DNA of 64,000 bases from Flavihumibacter profundi (GTDB lineage: Bacteria > Bacteroidota > Bacteroidia > Chitinophagales > Chitinophagaceae), in assembly GCF_020076305.1 (NCBI RefSeq), contig NZ_JAIQXE010000001.1:434001-498000 (forward strand), given 5' to 3'. A model generated the notes under the pieces. That model ran no database searches, was not told the DNA's origin, and saw nothing but the letters and a program-made list of their open reading frames with translations. Numbering within the stretch: the first letter of the stretch is position 1; every line of letters begins with the position of its first letter. This document shows, piece after piece, positions 60,576-64,000 of the stretch. The position numbers were made by a program, and so were the translations under genes.

Positions 60576-61490
60576 TCATTTCCTTTTTGTGGATAGGTTT
60601 GCAATTGCTAATCCTGTAATTACCATCAAACCACTTATGATATGGAAAAAGGTGATTTTTTCCTGCAACAACCATACCGCTTCCAGGGTGCTGAAAACAG
60701 GGATCAGGTTGCCGAAGAGGGCTGTGCGGGCTGCGCCTAATTGCGCAATAGCTTCATTCCAGCACAAAAATGAAATGACGGAAGTACCCAAACCCAGGTA
60801 CAATATCACGGCTACTAAATTGCCATTCCATGCAATAGGTGCGGAATACGAATTCTCCCATAACCAGGCGGGGAAAATCAGTAATGTGCCTAAACCAAAT
60901 ACAACAAAAAGAAAAGCTCTTGCGCTTATGCCTGTCGGTTTTTTCCGAACCAGGATATTATATATGGCAAATGCCAGTGCACCCAGCAATACCCAGACAT
61001 CACCATGGGAAAACTGCAATCCCATGAGGTTTTCCAGGCTTCCCTTCGACAAAAGATAAAGTATACCGGTAACGCATATACTAAGTCCGGTTACCCGCAG
61101 CCAGGTTACTTTTTCTTTCAGGATAATACGCGCCAAAATAATGGCCATAATGGGTGAGGATGTCGTTCCAATCAGGGCCAGGTTGATGGCAGGGGAATAA
61201 TGCCCTGCAATGTATACCAGCGTATTGAAAAGGCTTACACCCATTAAGCCTGTCAATAAAAAATAGGGGAATTGTTTTTTTACAACAGGCCATTCCCGCC
61301 GTAATTCATTCCAGGCCAGGGGTAATATACAAACAGTAGCAGTTAGCCACCTGAAAAATGCAAGGGCTATTGGCGGTATTTCGTGAATGACAGCCCTTGC
61401 AATAACGAAATTACCACTCCATATAATGGTTGCGAGGACGGCTAATGCAATGCCCGTCCAGGTTCCGGCATTTTTAGTTATACTGCTCAA
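60576..61490 (-). CDS. EamA/DMT-family transporter
   Basis: This 304-residue inner-membrane protein has ten helices in two EamA repeats. Repeat 1 begins IALAVLATIIWSGNFVIARAVIHEIPPIALAFFRW; repeat 2 begins DVWVLLGALAFAIYNILVRKKP. The closing LFGNLIPVFSTLEAVWLLQEKITFFHIISGLMVITGLAIANL is typical. Such carriers move amino acids, nucleosides or other metabolites. It overlaps the radical SAM gene by 4 bp, so the two are translationally coupled, and the enzyme product could be its cargo. Confidence 0.93.
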   Translation of the reverse strand: MSSITKNAGTWTGIALAVLATIIWSGNFVIARAVIHEIPPIALAFFRWLTATVCILPLAWNELRREWPVVKKQFPYFLLTGLMGVSLFNTLVYIAGHYSPAINLALIGTTSSPIMAIILARIILKEKVTWLRVTGLSICVTGILYLLSKGSLENLMGLQFSHGDVWVLLGALAFAIYNILVRKKPTGISARAFLFVVFGLGTLLIFPAWLWENSYSAPIAWNGNLVAVILYLGLGTSVISFLCWNEAIAQLGAARTALFGNLIPVFSTLEAVWLLQEKITFFHIISGLMVITGLAIANLSTKRK

Positions 61491-62782
61491 TGGGCAAAAT
61501 CAAGTTCGAAGTTCCCTTTTATCCTTTCCATTGGCGGGTTGAAATACCCGAATTTCAGGTGCGGAAATTCTTCCCTGATCAATTCCATCAGTTGTTTTAC
61601 ACCCATGCATTCACCGGTATCTGCAGCACCGATTTTACCCAGGTACCAATCGGGATCAATATTGAAATTCCGCCACTGGATCATGCAAAGGTCCGTATCA
61701 ATTATTAGCTTTCGCAATGCTTCATATTCTGCAATACTATCTGTCATCCCAGGAAAAACAAAATAATTGATGGAGGTCCACCCACCCATATTGCGCATTA
61801 CTTTTAAGCTTTCGATGATATCGTCAAAATCATAATTATTCGGTCGGTAGTAAGGCATGTAAACTTCCCGCCTGGCAGAATTGGTGCTAACGCGTATACT
61901 ATCCAAACCCGCTTCCCTCAATGCTTTTACGGCATCTGGTTTGGATCCGTTTGTATTGATATTAATGCTTCCCTTGCTGGTATGCTTCCTGATTTCCTTA
62001 ATCGCTTCCCTTATGGTTTCCCACATCAGTAAAGGTTCCCCTTCACAACCCTGCCCAAAACTTATCAGGGGATATGGTGCTGTCTCCAGGTGCGGGACCG
62101 TATACTCTACAATTTCTTCCGGTGATGGCTTAAAGCTTAAGCGGTCTTGTGTAGACACGATGGGTTCTTCATCGGGCTGCAGGGAAATACAACCAACACA
62201 GTTGGCATTACAGGCAGGAGAGGCGGGTACCGGGCATTCCCAACGGCCCATGAAATAATTACGCGCAGCCGGACAATGATAAGTATTGCAACAATTCTCA
62301 GCCAGGTGTTTTACAAGTCGGTTATGCGGATAGGCTTTCAGCATCTTGCTTACACCGCTTTCGATGATCTTGTCGTCGTAGCCACTGCATTCCTGGCGGA
62401 TATCAGATTCAATACGAACGGCAGGTACCACGAACTGGCCATCCACCCAGCCGGCGGCGGTATAACAAAACAAAGGGAGGGTAGGTGCGTTGGGTTCTGT
62501 TTCATAGGCAGCAATGAATAAGCCGGTATGTGCCGGCGGAATGAATGCGGCTACAGCCCAGCCTTTCTCACAGAGCCGCATTTCTCCTGTTTCTACATCT
62601 ATGCCAATACCTTTCCTGCCAGGCAATTCATAGAGGTTGCCGCCGTCGGGCAATACGATCCAGTCTTCCTCGGGAACAGGATAAACATCCCAGCCACTCC
62701 TTCCGGTCGCGAACAGGGTTTCATCTTCGAAAATATTCCCTTTACCGTCTGAATAAAGGAGATAGGGGGTATGTGCTAACAT
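61487..62782 (-). CDS. Radical SAM enzyme with extra N-terminal domain
   Basis: The 431-residue protein has an N-terminal beta-rich part (about 1-120) with recurring Gly/aromatic residues. It is followed by cysteines C164, C165, C170 and C183 and then the radical SAM motif C191-x3-C195-x2-C198 (CNANCVGC). The rest is the SPASM-less radical SAM barrel: SFGQGCEGEPLLMWETIREAIKEIR, SININTNGSKPDAVKALREAGLDSIRVSTNSAR. The protein family is known in bacteria but its reaction is undefined. It is coupled by a 4-bp overlap to an EamA exporter. A perfect -7 box lies 5 bp before the ATG. Confidence 0.9.
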   Translation of the reverse strand: MLAHTPYLLYSDGKGNIFEDETLFATGRSGWDVYPVPEEDWIVLPDGGNLYELPGRKGIGIDVETGEMRLCEKGWAVAAFIPPAHTGLFIAAYETEPNAPTLPLFCYTAAGWVDGQFVVPAVRIESDIRQECSGYDDKIIESGVSKMLKAYPHNRLVKHLAENCCNTYHCPAARNYFMGRWECPVPASPACNANCVGCISLQPDEEPIVSTQDRLSFKPSPEEIVEYTVPHLETAPYPLISFGQGCEGEPLLMWETIREAIKEIRKHTSKGSININTNGSKPDAVKALREAGLDSIRVSTNSARREVYMPYYRPNNYDFDDIIESLKVMRNMGGWTSINYFVFPGMTDSIAEYEALRKLIIDTDLCMIQWRNFNIDPDWYLGKIGAADTGECMGVKQLMELIREEFPHLKFGYFNPPMERIKGNFELDFAH

Positions 62783-62786
62783 CGGG

Positions 62787-62794
62787 CAAAGGTA
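62787..62794 (-). promoter_or_regulatory. -7 box of the radical SAM-EamA operon
   Basis: The minus strand reads TACCTTTG, matching TAnnTTTG. Its last base lies 5 bp before the ATG at 62782, so transcription would begin at or near the start codon (leaderless). Confidence 0.55.
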
Positions 62795-62815
62795 GGAAAT
62801 AGTGGCATTTGCATG

Positions 62816-64000
62816 TCAGAATGAAATCTCCCAGAATTCTTGATCAAATAGTTTGTTTTGCCAACTATAGTCCATGAATACATTTGGATATTCATTATAT
62901 CCAACACCTATAATTCTTTGTTGGCCGGGAGGCCCAAAAATTGTCCCTATTCCACCAATAGTTTTACCGCTATTTGGAAAGCCACCTAATGTCCAACTGT
63001 TTTTTTCAGGAGCGTATTTGAATAATTCAATGTTTAAATAATTTGTGTTTTCATCATTAAACCTGGACATATTCCTGGAAACCAGGAGTTGCTGGTTGTA
63101 TTTATACAGGTTGTTTAATCCATCTCCAAGGCAAATAAATTGCGAGTTTCCTGTATTTATGTCCCAAACCTCTATCGGGTTGTTTTTTGAATATTTATTT
63201 GCAGTATTCACCCAGTAGATTTGATTATCAAAAGCAACCCCTTTTGGATATATGCCGGTTGTCTTAAAAGTTGAAACACGCCAGGTATTTGTTTCCAGAT
63301 TGTAGATATCAACGACTTTAGATTCCGGCAATTGTTCCTGGATGCCTCCAGCAAAAAATACTTCATTTCCAGCAGCAACGATATACTTAGTAACCCTGTC
63401 CTGGCTCATTTTTGTATGCGTCCAGGTTTTGGAATCCAGATCAAGGATTTCGACCATATTGCCTGTTTCACTGTATGCATTTTCGAATTTACTGCCTGAA
63501 AATATGATCTTATTATCGACAACTATAGAAGCCCTTACAAGAAAATAGGCAGGTAATTCGATGTAATTCCATTGGCCAGTGTTGATATCAAAAATATCTA
63601 TTTTGTTATAGGCTCTACTATCTTGAAGTTGTGTATTAAAAATTGACCCGCCACTAAAAAATACCTTATTACCTGCGCTGACCATACTTAAATTCCGCCT
63701 TTCTGCGGACAAGGGTAAATCTGACCAGGTTTTCGAATCAAAATCAAATATCCTAATTCTATCTGTTGAAGCTACTTGCGAAGAAATACCTGGGACTTCC
63801 ACCACGTATTGGATAAAAAGCTTATTTCCGGCAACAACCATATCCCTAACATTTGATTCTTTAATTGTACCCAGGTAAACAGGGTTCAATAATTGAACGG
63901 ATGCATTAGATGGAAGGGAAGAAATTTTTACAGTATCTAAATCTGTCGCTCCTAAGTTATCGGTGATGGTAAGGCTAAACCAATAATCGCCAGGCTGGTT
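62816..64000 (-). CDS. Kelch-repeat protein with PKD/Ig-like domain, N-terminus cut by right edge
   Basis: The frame is open to the right edge, giving 394 residues in the window. A TTG at 63889 is an internal codon, not the start. The visible N-terminal piece (GDYWFSLTITDNLGATDLDTVKIS) is the last strand of a PKD/REJ-like Ig domain. About six kelch-type blades follow with the pattern 'DRIRIFDFDSKTWSDLPLS', 'AGNKVFFSGGS...NKIDIFDINTGQWNYIELP', 'VEILDLDSKTWTHTKMS', 'VVDIYNLETNTWRVSTF'. The domain order suggests a secreted or surface beta-propeller. It has no T9SS-type C-terminal tail; it ends EFWEISF. The function is unknown. Confidence 0.85.
   Translation of the reverse strand, partial: NQPGDYWFSLTITDNLGATDLDTVKISSLPSNASVQLLNPVYLGTIKESNVRDMVVAGNKLFIQYVVEVPGISSQVASTDRIRIFDFDSKTWSDLPLSAERRNLSMVSAGNKVFFSGGSIFNTQLQDSRAYNKIDIFDINTGQWNYIELPAYFLVRASIVVDNKIIFSGSKFENAYSETGNMVEILDLDSKTWTHTKMSQDRVTKYIVAAGNEVFFAGGIQEQLPESKVVDIYNLETNTWRVSTFKTTGIYPKGVAFDNQIYWVNTANKYSKNNPIEVWDINTGNSQFICLGDGLNNLYKYNQQLLVSRNMSRFNDENTNYLNIELFKYAPEKNSWTLGGFPNSGKTIGGIGTIFGPPGQQRIIGVGYNEYPNVFMDYSWQNKLFDQEFWEISF

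Noticed and set aside
63887-63889. TTG start for the right-edge kelch protein
   Set aside because: The frame is open to the window edge and encodes a PKD-like strand upstream of this codon.

Overview
The window is a 64 kb stretch of ordinary, densely packed chromosome from a Bacteroidota bacterium, most likely of the Chitinophagaceae type. The evidence is the L28-L33-DUF4295-FtsY gene order, start codons without Shine-Dalgarno sequences, repeated TAnnTTTG -7 promoter boxes, ALDH7, 4-hydroxyphenylpyruvate dioxygenase, BshC and YfiT/BstA-like proteins, carboxypeptidase-regulatory-like outer-membrane barrels, and glycosidase-like secreted proteins. There is one tRNA (His). I see no rRNA, CRISPR array, insertion sequence, phage gene or restriction/defence island.

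Layout. 1-6.2 kb: a MacB-type ABC efflux operon (adaptor, small lipoprotein, ATPase, permease cut by the left edge) divergent from its probable sigma-54 activator and histidine kinase. 6.2-7.8 kb: a conserved unknown, an HdeD-like membrane protein, and a 450 bp repeat-rich intergenic region. 7.8-10.4 kb: two secreted beta-propeller proteins of glycosidase/sialidase type. 10.4-16.1 kb: CCG-domain Fe-S protein, YceI, LysE exporter, large outer-membrane barrel and DUF445 protein. 16.1-24.3 kb: tRNA-His, tail-specific protease, DinB protein, subtilase, ALDH7, PanB and Ppx. 24.3-30.5 kb: PPK1, ribosomal proteins, FtsY, a small barrel protein and RimO. 30.5-40.3 kb: cytochrome c, molybdenum hydroxylase large subunit, DUF3857/transglutaminase protein, AlkD-like protein, MBL hydrolase, GH140-like protein and sterol-desaturase-like protein. 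40.4-50.8 kb: DadA-like oxidase, BshC, PurE, a complete RND efflux operon, PurK. 50.8-64 kb: HPPD, an L,D-transpeptidase/TonB-C fusion, aspartate kinase, FBPase, CAP lipoprotein, lone ABC ATPase, BstA-like protein, Nudix, FolC, TonB, EamA exporter, radical SAM enzyme, and a kelch/PKD-like protein cut by the right edge.

How parts work together. ppk1 and ppx overlap by 4 bp and form a polyphosphate make-and-degrade pair. The two-component pair at 3.5-6.2 kb probably drives the divergent efflux operon: there is a TGGCAC -24 element and three well-matched direct repeats upstream of it. purK and purE catalyse consecutive steps but are separated by the RND efflux operon. BshC and a BstA/YfiT-like DinB protein together suggest bacillithiol metabolism. 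Many convergent gene pairs overlap at their stop codons, leaving little room for terminators between them.

Most unusual signals. No gene cluster here looks like an obviously new system. The strongest unexplained signals are cis-acting: (i) paired 13-bp palindromes TACCCGSCGGGTA placed next to the -7 boxes of two divergent promoters (29.07-29.21 kb); (ii) the three CTGTnCGnTTTTG repeats (3.43-3.52 kb); (iii) a 22-bp-period repeat followed by an 11-bp-period tandem repeat with inverted copies (7.50-7.70 kb); and (iv) a 32-codon ORF with its own canonical promoter box upstream of hpd (50.85-50.96 kb). All functional assignments come from reading the protein sequences; no database search was run.
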